Of a stretch of DNA of 64,000 nt, positions 26,577 to 34,505 are shown piece by piece. The notes under the pieces are model-generated. The model had not been told where the DNA came from. It saw only the letters and a program-made list of their open reading frames with translations, and did no database searches. Source of the DNA: Litorivita pollutaquae (GTDB lineage: Bacteria > Pseudomonadota > Alphaproteobacteria > Rhodobacterales > Rhodobacteraceae). The position numbers and the translations under genes are program-made. Where the stretch lies: contig NZ_KZ826485.1 in NCBI RefSeq assembly GCF_003205515.1, forward strand, positions 124,001-188,000, given 5' to 3'. Position 1 is the first letter of the stretch. Each line of letters opens with the position of its first letter.

Positions 26577-28025
26577 ATGACCGCCCGTTTTGACTACTTC
26601 GTCGTTTTTGCCGAAATGCGCACCGGATCGAATTTTCTGGAAGCGAACCTCAACGCCTTTGAGGGCATCGAATGCCACGGCGAAGCCTTTAATCCGCATT
26701 TCATTGGCTATCCGAATGTCGACAATATCCTTGGGGTTACTCAAGCCATGCGCGAAGGCGACCCCGCGCGTTTGATCGAAACGGTCAAAGCACAGAATGG
26801 CGTATTGGGGGGCTTCCGGTTTTTCCACGACCACGACCCGCGCGCCTTGGACATGACGCTCAATGATCCGCGCTGCGCCAAGATCATCCTGACCCGCAAT
26901 CCGGTAGACAGTTACGTCAGCTGGAAAATTGCCCAAGCGACCGGGCAATGGAAGCTGACCGATGCGCGACGCCGCAAGGACGGCAAGGCCGAATTCGACC
27001 GTGATGAATTCGAGCGCCATCTCGCCAAGCTGCAAGCCTTTCAGGTCACCCTGCTCAACACGCTGCAATGTTCTGGTCAAACTGCATTTTATGTCGCTTA
27101 TGAAGACCTGCAAAGCGTCGAGGTGATGAACGGCCTAGCCAAATATCTCGGTCTGGATGAAGCCTTGGACAGCCTCGATAAGAAGCTGAAGAAACAAAAT
27201 CCCAGCCCGATTTCCGACAAGGTCGAGAATTTCGAGGCCATGGAGGAGGCTTTGGTGCGGCTGGATACCTTCAACCTGACCCGCACTCCGAACTTTGAAC
27301 CGCGCCGCGGCCCTGTGGTGCCCTCCTATGTAGCCTGTGCCACCGCGCCCTTGCTCTACCTACCGGTGCGCGGCGGACCGGAGGCGCAGGTGCAAGACTG
27401 GATGGCAGCGCTCGACGGGGTGGACACCGGCGCCTTGCAAACCAAATTCAACCAAAAGGCGCTGCGGCAATGGAAGCGCGGCCATACCGGCCACCGGACC
27501 TTCACCGTGCTGCGCCATCCCGCCGCCCGCGCCCATCATGCGTTTTGCACACATATTCTGTCCACGGGCACTGCGGCCTATTCCGACATCCGCAAAACCC
27601 TGCGCAAACTTTATAAATTGCCGATCCCGGGACAGGGGCCGATGGAAAAGCCCGATGGGGCCTATGATCGCCGCGCCCACCGCGAAGCTTTCGTCGCCTT
27701 CCTGACCTTTTTAAAGGCCAATCTTGCCGGACAAACCGGCGTGCGCATCGACAGCACTTGGGCCAGCGCCGCAAATACGGTGCAAGGCTTTGGCACCTTT
27801 GCCCTGCCGGATTTCATTTTGCGCGAAGACGAGATGGAAGCCTATTTGCCCGCCATTGCCCATCAGGTTGGCCGCACCGACCCGCCCGATCCCGTTGCCG
27901 CGCGGGACGATGCTCCGTTTGCATTGGCCGATATCTATGACGGTGACATCGAAGCCATGATCGCGGATATCTATCAACGCGATTACATGATGTTCGGTTT
28001 TGGCCCTTGGGCCGAGACGGCATAA
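26577..28025 (+). CDS. Two-part sulfotransferase (NodH/Stf0-like N-terminus)
   Basis: 482 residues. The N-terminal half has the 5'-phosphosulfate loop FAEMRTGSNFLEANLN and the 3'-phosphate region IILTRNPVDSYVSWKI of PAPS-dependent sulfotransferases of the NodH/Stf0 type. The second half (about residue 300 on) contains FTVLRHPAARAHHAFCTHIL, which resembles the 3'-phosphate motif of family-2 sulfotransferases, but no clear 5' loop, so it may be a degenerate or acceptor-binding repeat. It likely sulfates a surface glycan; CysQ in the same region would remove the PAP product. A terminator follows. Confidence 0.8.
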   Translation: MTARFDYFVVFAEMRTGSNFLEANLNAFEGIECHGEAFNPHFIGYPNVDNILGVTQAMREGDPARLIETVKAQNGVLGGFRFFHDHDPRALDMTLNDPRCAKIILTRNPVDSYVSWKIAQATGQWKLTDARRRKDGKAEFDRDEFERHLAKLQAFQVTLLNTLQCSGQTAFYVAYEDLQSVEVMNGLAKYLGLDEALDSLDKKLKKQNPSPISDKVENFEAMEEALVRLDTFNLTRTPNFEPRRGPVVPSYVACATAPLLYLPVRGGPEAQVQDWMAALDGVDTGALQTKFNQKALRQWKRGHTGHRTFTVLRHPAARAHHAFCTHILSTGTAAYSDIRKTLRKLYKLPIPGQGPMEKPDGAYDRRAHREAFVAFLTFLKANLAGQTGVRIDSTWASAANTVQGFGTFALPDFILREDEMEAYLPAIAHQVGRTDPPDPVAARDDAPFALADIYDGDIEAMIADIYQRDYMMFGFGPWAETA

Positions 28026-28044
28026 GTCAGAACCCACCAAACAC

Positions 28045-28074
28045 AAAACGGCCCGCAATCTCGCGCGCCGTTTT
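28045..28074. terminator. Bidirectional terminator between the sulfotransferase gene and ptsN
   Basis: AAAACGGC and GCCGTTTT form an 8 bp stem with an inner CGC/GCG pair. Each strand sees a run of T after the stem, suiting it to both convergent genes. Confidence 0.75.
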
Positions 28075-28097
28075 AAAGTTGAAAATTCCGCATGGCG

Positions 28098-28562
28098 TTA
28101 CGCCGCTTGCACCGCCGGACTTTCGGTCAGGATCGTGTAAAGCGTTGCAGCATCTGCATTGGCACGCAATTTCGCACAGACACGGGCATCACGCAGGGTC
28201 CGAGAAACAAGCGCCAGCGCCTTGAGGTGCTCGACCCCTGCATCTTCGGGCGCAAAAAGCGCAAAAGCGATATCGACCGGCTGGCGGTCAACGGCTTCGA
28301 AATCGACCGGTTTTTCGAGCAAGATGAACGCACCGATCACATCACTGATCCCGTCGATCCGCGCATGAGGCAGGGCCACGCCATGACCCACTCCGGTCGG
28401 ACCGAGGCTCTCGCGCTCTTGCAACGCTTCGACAGCCAATCCCGCACGAATACCATAGGCGGAGAACGCAAGGTCCCCGAATTCATGCAATAGCCGTTTT
28501 TTGCTTGAGGCCGCCGAGATTACCTTGACCGCCTCAGGCTTGAGGATCTTGGATAGTTCCAT
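28098..28562 (-). CDS. ptsN: PTS IIA-like nitrogen regulatory protein PtsN (EIIA-Ntr)
   Basis: 154 residues, PTS EIIA type-2 fold with the phospho-accepting His66 in GVGHGVALPHARIDG. PtsN is the regulatory end of the nitrogen phosphotransfer chain and controls potassium and carbon-nitrogen balance rather than sugar uptake. It lies downstream of hpf and the lpt genes on the minus strand, a conserved proteobacterial order. Confidence 0.95.
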   Translation of the reverse strand: MELSKILKPEAVKVISAASSKKRLLHEFGDLAFSAYGIRAGLAVEALQERESLGPTGVGHGVALPHARIDGISDVIGAFILLEKPVDFEAVDRQPVDIAFALFAPEDAGVEHLKALALVSRTLRDARVCAKLRANADAATLYTILTESPAVQAA

Positions 28563-28604
28563 AGTCCGTATATCGCTCCGACTGCGTGGGTAAACCCCGC
28601 CGCC

Positions 28605-29177
28605 TCAATTCTTGGGATCTATCCAACCGATATTGCCGTCTTCACGACGATATACCACGTTGACCCCTTCGTTACCTTCATTGCGGAAAATCAGAACCGG
28701 AGCATTTGCGAGTTCCATCTGCATCACCGCTTCGCCGACTGACAGCGAAGGAATCTTCGCTTCCATCTCGGCCACGATAATCGGTTGCAGTGTCTCGGGT
28801 TCCGAATCTTCATCATCCGCGTGATCTGAGGCGAGGATATACGAGGAACCCGCAAAAAGTTCAACTGGCTGCGATCGGTTGCTGTGATGGTCTTTCAAAC
28901 GGCGCTTGTAGCGGCGCAATTGTTTTTCCAACTTGGCACAGCAGCTGTCAAAAGCGGCGTAAATTTCGTGTTCGTGCGCTTTGGCTTGCGCGGTCAATCC
29001 GGTGGACAAATGCACCGTCGCCTCGCACACAAATTCGCTCGCACTTTTGGAGAAGATCACCTGTGCGTCAGTCGGACGCTCGGCATATTTACTTACTGCT
29101 TCGCCCAATTCGGTTTGAACATGGGTTTGCAACGCCTTGCCGATATCGATTTGTTTTCCACTGATCTGGTAGCGCAT
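28605..29177 (-). CDS. hpf: Ribosome hibernation-promoting factor, long form
   Basis: 190 residues from ATG 29177, chosen because AAAGGAGA sits just before it. The N-terminal S30AE domain (MRYQISGKQIDIGKALQTHV) binds the 30S decoding centre. A linker (about 100-130) leads to the C-terminal dimerisation domain MELANAPVLIFRNEGNEGVN, the feature of long HPF that makes 100S ribosome dimers. It is expressed in stationary phase in relatives. 42 bases separate it from ptsN. Confidence 0.95.
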   Translation of the reverse strand: MRYQISGKQIDIGKALQTHVQTELGEAVSKYAERPTDAQVIFSKSASEFVCEATVHLSTGLTAQAKAHEHEIYAAFDSCCAKLEKQLRRYKRRLKDHHSNRSQPVELFAGSSYILASDHADDEDSEPETLQPIIVAEMEAKIPSLSVGEAVMQMELANAPVLIFRNEGNEGVNVVYRREDGNIGWIDPKN

Positions 29178-29437
29178 GTCGTCTCCTTTACATGACACAC
29201 CGGCAGCCTAATCAAGCCTCGCGCACCATCGGCGCGCGAGCTGAAATGTTAGCAGCCGGATGCTGGGATGAGACACCGGCTTTGCGAAGCCACGTTCAGC
29301 CCCAACGAGAAGGCCGCACAAGAAAGCAAGGCAAGAAGCACGAATGTCATACCCTATTTGACGCCCGATCCCACGATGTTGTCAATCCACATGGGCAAAA
29401 AGAATCCCCGATACATGCGCGATTTCTTGCGCGGGCG

Positions 29438-30220
29438 TTAAGAGATCTTAAAGTTATCGCCCAAATAAACACGCCGCACATTCTCGTTGCGCACCACTTC
29501 GTCGGGGGTGCCGGACATCAAAACCTTGCCGTCGTGCAAGATATAAGCGCGATCAACGATCTCGAGCGTTTCGCGCACATTGTGGTCGGTGATCAATACA
29601 CCGATGCCGCGTTTTTTCAAATCCGAGACCAGATGCCGGATATCACCGACCGAAATCGGGTCAACGCCGGCAAAAGGTTCATCTAACAAAAGATACTTCG
29701 GATCGGCGGCCAGACAGCGCGCGATCTCGACCCGACGCCGTTCGCCGCCCGACAAGGCCAATGCCGGCGCACGGCGCAGGTGTTCAATTGAAAAATCGGA
29801 CAGCAACTCTTCGAGACGCTCACGCCGCTTATGCGGATCTTTCACCGTGATATCGAGAATCGCCCCGATGTTATCTTCGACGCTAAGCCCGCGAAACACC
29901 GACATTTCTTGCGGCAGATACCCGATGCCCAATTTGGCGCGGCGATACATCGGCAATCCGGTCACATCGCGCCCGTCAATCATCACGTGACCGCCCTCGG
30001 GATACACCAATCCCGCAATCGAGTAGAATGTCGTCGTCTTGCCGCAGCCATTCGGGCCAAGCAAAGCCACAACCTCGCCCCGTTGCAAATCGATCGTCAC
30101 ATCACGGATCACCACACGTTTCTTGTAGGATTTGCGCAGGTTAACAATATGCAACCCCGATGTGCCTTCGGTCACCGTCAATTGCGGCGCGCCTGCACCG
30201 TTTGCCGTTAGCTCACCCAT
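29438..30220 (-). CDS. lptB: LPS export ABC transporter ATP-binding protein
   Basis: 260 residues. Walker A is GPNGCGKTTTF, the ABC signature LSGGERRRVEIARCLA, and Walker B LLLDEPFAGVDP. The FAGVDPISVGDI segment is the LptB-specific coupling region for LptF/LptG. It powers LPS extraction from the inner membrane. The N-terminus is about 20 residues longer than in E. coli. It follows lptA by 3 bases. Confidence 0.96.
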   Translation of the reverse strand: MGELTANGAGAPQLTVTEGTSGLHIVNLRKSYKKRVVIRDVTIDLQRGEVVALLGPNGCGKTTTFYSIAGLVYPEGGHVMIDGRDVTGLPMYRRAKLGIGYLPQEMSVFRGLSVEDNIGAILDITVKDPHKRRERLEELLSDFSIEHLRRAPALALSGGERRRVEIARCLAADPKYLLLDEPFAGVDPISVGDIRHLVSDLKKRGIGVLITDHNVRETLEIVDRAYILHDGKVLMSGTPDEVVRNENVRRVYLGDNFKIS

Positions 30221-30223
30221 TGC

Positions 30224-30733
30224 TTATTTGCCTTGCTTCAAGATCGTACGCACACGGCCACCCATTTGCGCCGTGCCCTTTTCCAAATCAACAGTCATCC
30301 GCTCAGACGACATAACCGACGGTCCCTGCGCCAACAGAACGTCACCCTCCATGACGATCACTTGGGCGTCGATATCATAGCGCGCGTTACGGGCCTCGGC
30401 GGCATCTTCTCCAGACACCAATGTGACGCCGCCACTGGCCTCAAGCCGCTCAATCCGTTCACTCGCCTCTGCGTAGATCACCAAGACCTTGGGGGCCGCC
30501 AATCTCATGGCGCCCTGGGCAATCACCACATGTCCGGTAAAGATCGCGGTGCCATCGCTTTGGTTGACCGCGAGATTATCCGCCGTCACCTCGACCGGTG
30601 CATCGCCTTGGTCCGCCATCGCGCCAAAGGCCACGCCCTGCGCCGCAACCGGACCTGCAATCCAAAGACATGCCGCCGCAATCAAGCAAAACCCGTAGGC
30701 GGCAATGGATTTTTCAACGGACACTCGCGTCAC
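30224..30733 (-). CDS. lptA: LPS transport periplasmic bridge protein LptA
   Basis: 169 residues with an N-terminal signal peptide (cleavage near GPVAAQG) and an OstA beta-jellyroll: VEVTADNLAVNQSDGTAIFT, QGAMRLAAPKVLVIYAE, ARYDIDAQVIVMEGDVLL. Periplasmic LptA oligomers carry LPS to the outer membrane. The ATG overlaps the end of lptC by 4 bases, so the pair is translationally coupled. Confidence 0.94.
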   Translation of the reverse strand: MTRVSVEKSIAAYGFCLIAAACLWIAGPVAAQGVAFGAMADQGDAPVEVTADNLAVNQSDGTAIFTGHVVIAQGAMRLAAPKVLVIYAEASERIERLEASGGVTLVSGEDAAEARNARYDIDAQVIVMEGDVLLAQGPSVMSSERMTVDLEKGTAQMGGRVRTILKQGK

Positions 30734-31365
30734 TCCTTATCCTCATTCGGGCTCGCGGCCGAGCCTCCTGCCGGACGGTATATCAGCCGGACGCCTTGTG
30801 TGAAAAGCAATTGCGCATCTCCGGTTCCGTTCGGGGCCGATAGCTGCATTTTACCCGCAGTAAAATCACCTGCCGGACCGCGCCCAACCACCTCACCGGC
30901 GGTTTCAAGATAGGGCATGCTCATATCCGCACGGATCTGATCGGTGGTGATGTCATAGCCGGTCGAACTGGACAGAACCACGCCTTCATCCAGCACCACA
31001 TGCACTGCGCCGCCATCGGTTTGAGCCGAAGTCGCACTGAGATTGATCACGCCACCGCCGGCAAGCGCGATGCGGCTGCTCACCGCCTGGGCCAAAAACT
31101 GCCGGTTGTCCACCGGGTCAGGCCGCATCGTTGCCGCCGAAAACTGCACCATATCGCCCCGCATCGTTGCGCCGGAAAACGAGGCATCAGTCATGCCTTC
31201 TTCTGCCGCACGCTGGGTGAGGTCAGCCTTGGCAAATGGGATGGAGTCCGCTGGCTCGTTGCTGCGTGACAGTAAGAAAAGTGTCGACAACAACCCAAGC
31301 GCCGCCACAGGCAGCAGGATTTTCAGCCATGCCACCACCCGCGAGTGAAGGTTCTCGCGCGCCAC
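30730..31365 (-). CDS. lptC: LPS export protein LptC
   Basis: 211 residues: a cytoplasmic N-terminus, one membrane anchor (VVAWLKILLPVAALGLLSTL) and a periplasmic beta-jellyroll. LptC passes LPS from the LptBFG complex to LptA. It sits between kdsD and lptA with 3-base spacing on one side and a 4-base overlap on the other, so all are one operon. Confidence 0.9.
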   Translation of the reverse strand: MARENLHSRVVAWLKILLPVAALGLLSTLFLLSRSNEPADSIPFAKADLTQRAAEEGMTDASFSGATMRGDMVQFSAATMRPDPVDNRQFLAQAVSSRIALAGGGVINLSATSAQTDGGAVHVVLDEGVVLSSSTGYDITTDQIRADMSMPYLETAGEVVGRGPAGDFTAGKMQLSAPNGTGDAQLLFTQGVRLIYRPAGGSAASPNEDKE

Positions 31366-31368
31366 GCC

Positions 31369-32355
31369 TTATCCGAGCCCGACGCGCAGGCAATCGTGGA
31401 TGTGCAACAACCCGTCCGGCGCGCCATTGCCCGTCGGGTCAACCACGAACAAACAGGTGATCTTGCGGGCGTTCATCACCGCCACGGCCTCTTCCGCCAA
31501 AGCCTCCGGCGTGAGCGTCGAAGGCGCGCGGGTCATCACATCTTTGGCGGTACGGCTTAAAAGCCCGTCCATGTGGCGACGCAAATCGCCATCGGTGATG
31601 ATCCCCGCAAGGCGTCCCTCGACATCGGTTACCCCAACCACGCCAAAACCTTTCTGGCTGATCTCAAGCAAGGCATCCCCCATCGGCGTGTCCATGCCGA
31701 TCAACGGCAAAGCCGCCCCCGAATGCATCAAATCACTCACACGGCTCAGCTGCGCGCCCAATTTGCCACCCGGATGGAAGTCGCGAAAATGTTCAGGCGT
31801 GAACTGGCGATGCTCCATCAAGGCCACGGCCAAAGCATCACCAAGGGCAAGCGTCATTGTCGTTGACGAGGTTGGCACGACGCCGGTGCCGCAAGCCTCC
31901 TCGGCGCGGGGCAACACGATGCGCACATCAGACTGCTTGATCAACGTCGACTCCGCGCGGCTGGCGACGCCGATCATCGGGATATTAAAACGGCGCGTAT
32001 AGGCAATAACATCAGCCAATTCCGGCGTTTCGCCCGAATTGGACAGCACCATCACAACATCGGCGCGTGTCAACATGCCCAAATCGCCATGGCTGGCTTC
32101 GGACGGATGCACGAATTGCGCCGGTGTGCCGGTGCTGGCTAATGTGGCGGCAATCTTGCGCGCAATATGTCCGGACTTGCCCATGCCGACAATGATCACA
32201 CGGCCTTGGACCGCGAGCATCAATTCGACGGCTTCGGCGAAACTGTCGTCCAAGCCCGCGCCGAGCTGAGCCAAAGCATCGGCCTCGATCCCGATCACAC
32301 GGCGCGCGGCGTCTAAAAACACGGCCGCGCGAGCGCTATCTTCCAACTCAGGCAT
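31369..32355 (-). CDS. kdsD: D-arabinose 5-phosphate isomerase (KdsD/KpsF)
   Basis: 328 residues from ATG 32355 (MPELEDSARAA), which overlaps the rnd stop by 8 bases. SIS domain with GRVIIVGMGKSGHIARKIAA and the segment ASTGTPAQFVHPSEASHGDLG, then two CBS domains near the end (LISQKGFGVVGVTDVEGRLAG; DVMTRAPSTLTPEALAEEAV is the second; both within the last 130 residues). The enzyme makes arabinose 5-phosphate, the first precursor of KDO, feeding kdsB and LPS. Confidence 0.94.
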   Translation of the reverse strand: MPELEDSARAAVFLDAARRVIGIEADALAQLGAGLDDSFAEAVELMLAVQGRVIIVGMGKSGHIARKIAATLASTGTPAQFVHPSEASHGDLGMLTRADVVMVLSNSGETPELADVIAYTRRFNIPMIGVASRAESTLIKQSDVRIVLPRAEEACGTGVVPTSSTTMTLALGDALAVALMEHRQFTPEHFRDFHPGGKLGAQLSRVSDLMHSGAALPLIGMDTPMGDALLEISQKGFGVVGVTDVEGRLAGIITDGDLRRHMDGLLSRTAKDVMTRAPSTLTPEALAEEAVAVMNARKITCLFVVDPTGNGAPDGLLHIHDCLRVGLG

Positions 32356-32962
32356 GGGCAAAAATATCCGTCTCGGGCCAACCGGCGATATCCAGTTTTG
32401 CGCGCGTCGGTAGGAAATCAAAGCAGGCCTGCGCCAATTCCATCCGGTCCTCGCGCTCAAGGCGTTTGTTCATTTCTTCGCGCAAACGGTGCAAATACAA
32501 AACATCCGAAGCCGCATAGTCCAATTGCGCCGCGCTCAATTCTTCCGCGCCCCAATCGCTCATCTGCTGCTGCTTGGAAATATCAACACCCAACATCTCC
32601 TGCACCAGTGTTTTCAACCCATGACGGTCCGTATAGGTGCGCACCAGACGGCTGGCAATTTTCGTGCAATACACCGGAGCGGCCAAGGCCCCGAATGTGT
32701 GATACATTCCCGCAATGTCAAAGCGGCCGAAGTGGAACAGCTTGAGCACATCAGGATTTTCGAGCATTGCGCAAAGGTTCGGCGCCTCACGCTGGCCCTT
32801 GGCGATCTGCACCAGATGCACATTGCCATCCCCACCCGACAGTTGCACAAGGCATAGCCGGTCGCGGTGCGCATGCAACCCCATCGCCTCGCAATCAATC
32901 GCCACGACCGGCCCCATGTCGAGCCCATCGGGCAAATCGTTTTGATAAAGGTGGTTGGTCAT
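32348..32962 (-). CDS. rnd: Ribonuclease D (DEDDy 3'-5' exonuclease)
   Basis: 204 residues, the exonuclease domain alone without HRDC domains, as in many alphaproteobacteria. DEDD residues are in VVAIDCEAMGLHAHRDRLCL, in FHFGRFDIAGM and in QLDYAASDVLYLHRL, whose Tyr marks the DEDDy class. It processes tRNA and other RNA 3' ends. It overlaps kdsD by 8 bases and is the first gene of the kdsD-lpt run. Confidence 0.92.
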   Translation of the reverse strand: MTNHLYQNDLPDGLDMGPVVAIDCEAMGLHAHRDRLCLVQLSGGDGNVHLVQIAKGQREAPNLCAMLENPDVLKLFHFGRFDIAGMYHTFGALAAPVYCTKIASRLVRTYTDRHGLKTLVQEMLGVDISKQQQMSDWGAEELSAAQLDYAASDVLYLHRLREEMNKRLEREDRMELAQACFDFLPTRAKLDIAGWPETDIFAHA

Positions 32963-33364
32963 TCACGCATCCTTTGGTCTGTCTTGCGAGCGGTTCACGC
33001 GCGGGTCTCTATTGGCGCTATATAGGACCGCGAAGGCGCAATTGCCAAGGCTATGCACCCTCGGCGCCATTGAAATCCCTGCGAGGCAAGCGGCCAACGG
33101 CCTGTTGCGGGGCTATCCGAAAAAGAATCCGGCGCTGCCATTCGGCCGCATATGCGCCCTCCCGCAGGTATGTCGTCTACATATGCTCATCGGCATATCC
33201 TGTGCATGATATCTTTGCCCCATGTCTTTGCCACAGTTCGCGAACGTTTCGGCCTAGGACCGGTGCAAACCGCGCCCAAGATACCGCCTGCACTGACAGG
33301 TGCCCTGCCCACGATAGGTGACAGCGGGTGCCTGAAGGCGAAAATCGACGCTTCGCCGAATAGA
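32963..33364. other. 402-base intergenic region, no gene recognised
   Basis: It lies between the start of rnd and the end of the second Hint gene, both on the minus strand, so it must hold the rnd promoter. I see a long open frame on the plus strand that is not convincing as a gene. A plus-strand RNA hairpin CAGGTGCCC/GGGTGCCTG (33297-33334; two G-U pairs, 20-base loop) is present but lacks a T-tract. No tRNA or known motif was found. Confidence 0.6.
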
Positions 33365-34453
33365 TCAGGCGGCGCGGTGATCGGCCAAAGTCACCGCCTC
33401 GAAATGCTTCAAAACCGGATAACTGACGCGGGCATGTTCAGGCAATGCGCCGCGCGAAACATCGCACAGGATGCTCGCCGCCAAACCGACGGGGTCGCGC
33501 CGCAACCGTCCGATATACAGGCTCTCGACCGCACAGCCTGCTGCCAGAACCGCCTCGTGTTTGGGCAAGACCACCTGCACATAGCTGACCAGAAGATGAG
33601 CATCACAACGCATGGCGGAGACGCCGTTGATCATATGACCCGCCGATGCCAATGCCGCCTCGGCCCCGAAAAGATATTCAACCTCTGATCCGCTGATCAT
33701 CAACCGTTGCTCCGGTCCGACGATGATGTCTTGTTGCAAACCGAAATAGGGCGCGCGCAACCGCACCGGCGCAAAATTGCCGCGCGCGGGCACCGTGCGG
33801 CGCACGGTTTGCAGCACCGGCACCAGATCCCCCGATGGCGTATAAACCAGATCGCCGCGCTGTAACGTGCTTGCGGTGCGATAACCGCCAGCCGCCGCGA
33901 CAGGCGTGGCGAGGCTAAGCGTCGGGGTGGGGCCGACCGGTTCAATCCGGTCCGACAAAGCCGCAAAAATTACATCCGCATCCATGCTGCGCCGTAACGG
34001 GTCACGTAACATGTGATGCAAATCTTCCATCATCATCGGCGGCGGCGCCTTGAGTGTGATCGTCACACAAGACGGTCCCTCCGGGCGCTCGACCGTCAAA
34101 CGCCCCCACCCTTCGGGCACGCTCCAACTGTAGCTGATGCGCAAGACATCGGTGCGCCCCGCGCCGTCGTGATGCAACACCCCATGGGCAACATGATCGC
34201 CCAAAGAGCTGGCCACTGCCAGCCCCCCATCCGGCAGGGAATGCAGGGAAAACCCGCTATGCCAAGGGTGGCTGCGCTGGTACGACAAGAGCGATTGCGG
34301 CCGCCCGTCCGGTGACAATCGGGTCTCGAGCATGATCGTGCCCTGCGGCATTTGTCGCTGTGTGGCGCCTTGCCCTTTCGGCATCTCCCCCGCCGTCAAT
34401 CCCGCAGGATTGAGCACGCACCCACCTGTATCAGAGAGACCGATCCAAGCCAT
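33365..34453 (-). CDS. Degenerate Hint-domain protein
   Basis: 362 residues from ATG 34453. The start is uncertain; the frame is open back to the preceding gene and a TTG near 34540 is also possible, with no good ribosome binding site for any. The N-terminal 190 residues form a beta-rich, LamG-like region. The C-terminal part resembles Hint: STLQRGDLVYTPSGDLVPVL, later PYFGLQQDIIVGPEQRLMIS with the His of LHRV replaced by Gln. The catalytic Cys1 expected at the Hint start is missing (ATPVAAAGGYR), so self-cleavage is unlikely. It lies 52 bases after the other Hint gene. Confidence 0.7.
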   Translation of the reverse strand: MAWIGLSDTGGCVLNPAGLTAGEMPKGQGATQRQMPQGTIMLETRLSPDGRPQSLLSYQRSHPWHSGFSLHSLPDGGLAVASSLGDHVAHGVLHHDGAGRTDVLRISYSWSVPEGWGRLTVERPEGPSCVTITLKAPPPMMMEDLHHMLRDPLRRSMDADVIFAALSDRIEPVGPTPTLSLATPVAAAGGYRTASTLQRGDLVYTPSGDLVPVLQTVRRTVPARGNFAPVRLRAPYFGLQQDIIVGPEQRLMISGSEVEYLFGAEAALASAGHMINGVSAMRCDAHLLVSYVQVVLPKHEAVLAAGCAVESLYIGRLRRDPVGLAASILCDVSRGALPEHARVSYPVLKHFEAVTLADHRAA

Positions 34454-34505
34454 CAGAACACCCGAGCCAGACAAGAAAAAGATATCGAAACTAAATCGGG
34501 ACGGA

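Noticed and set aside
25920-27113. Long minus-strand frame across the GT14/sulfotransferase junction
   Set aside because: Spans two real genes on the other strand and has no recognisable domain.
33152-33688. Plus-strand open frame of 178 codons
   Set aside because: Half overlaps the Hint gene antisense; no ribosome binding site and protein-like content is lacking in the unique part.
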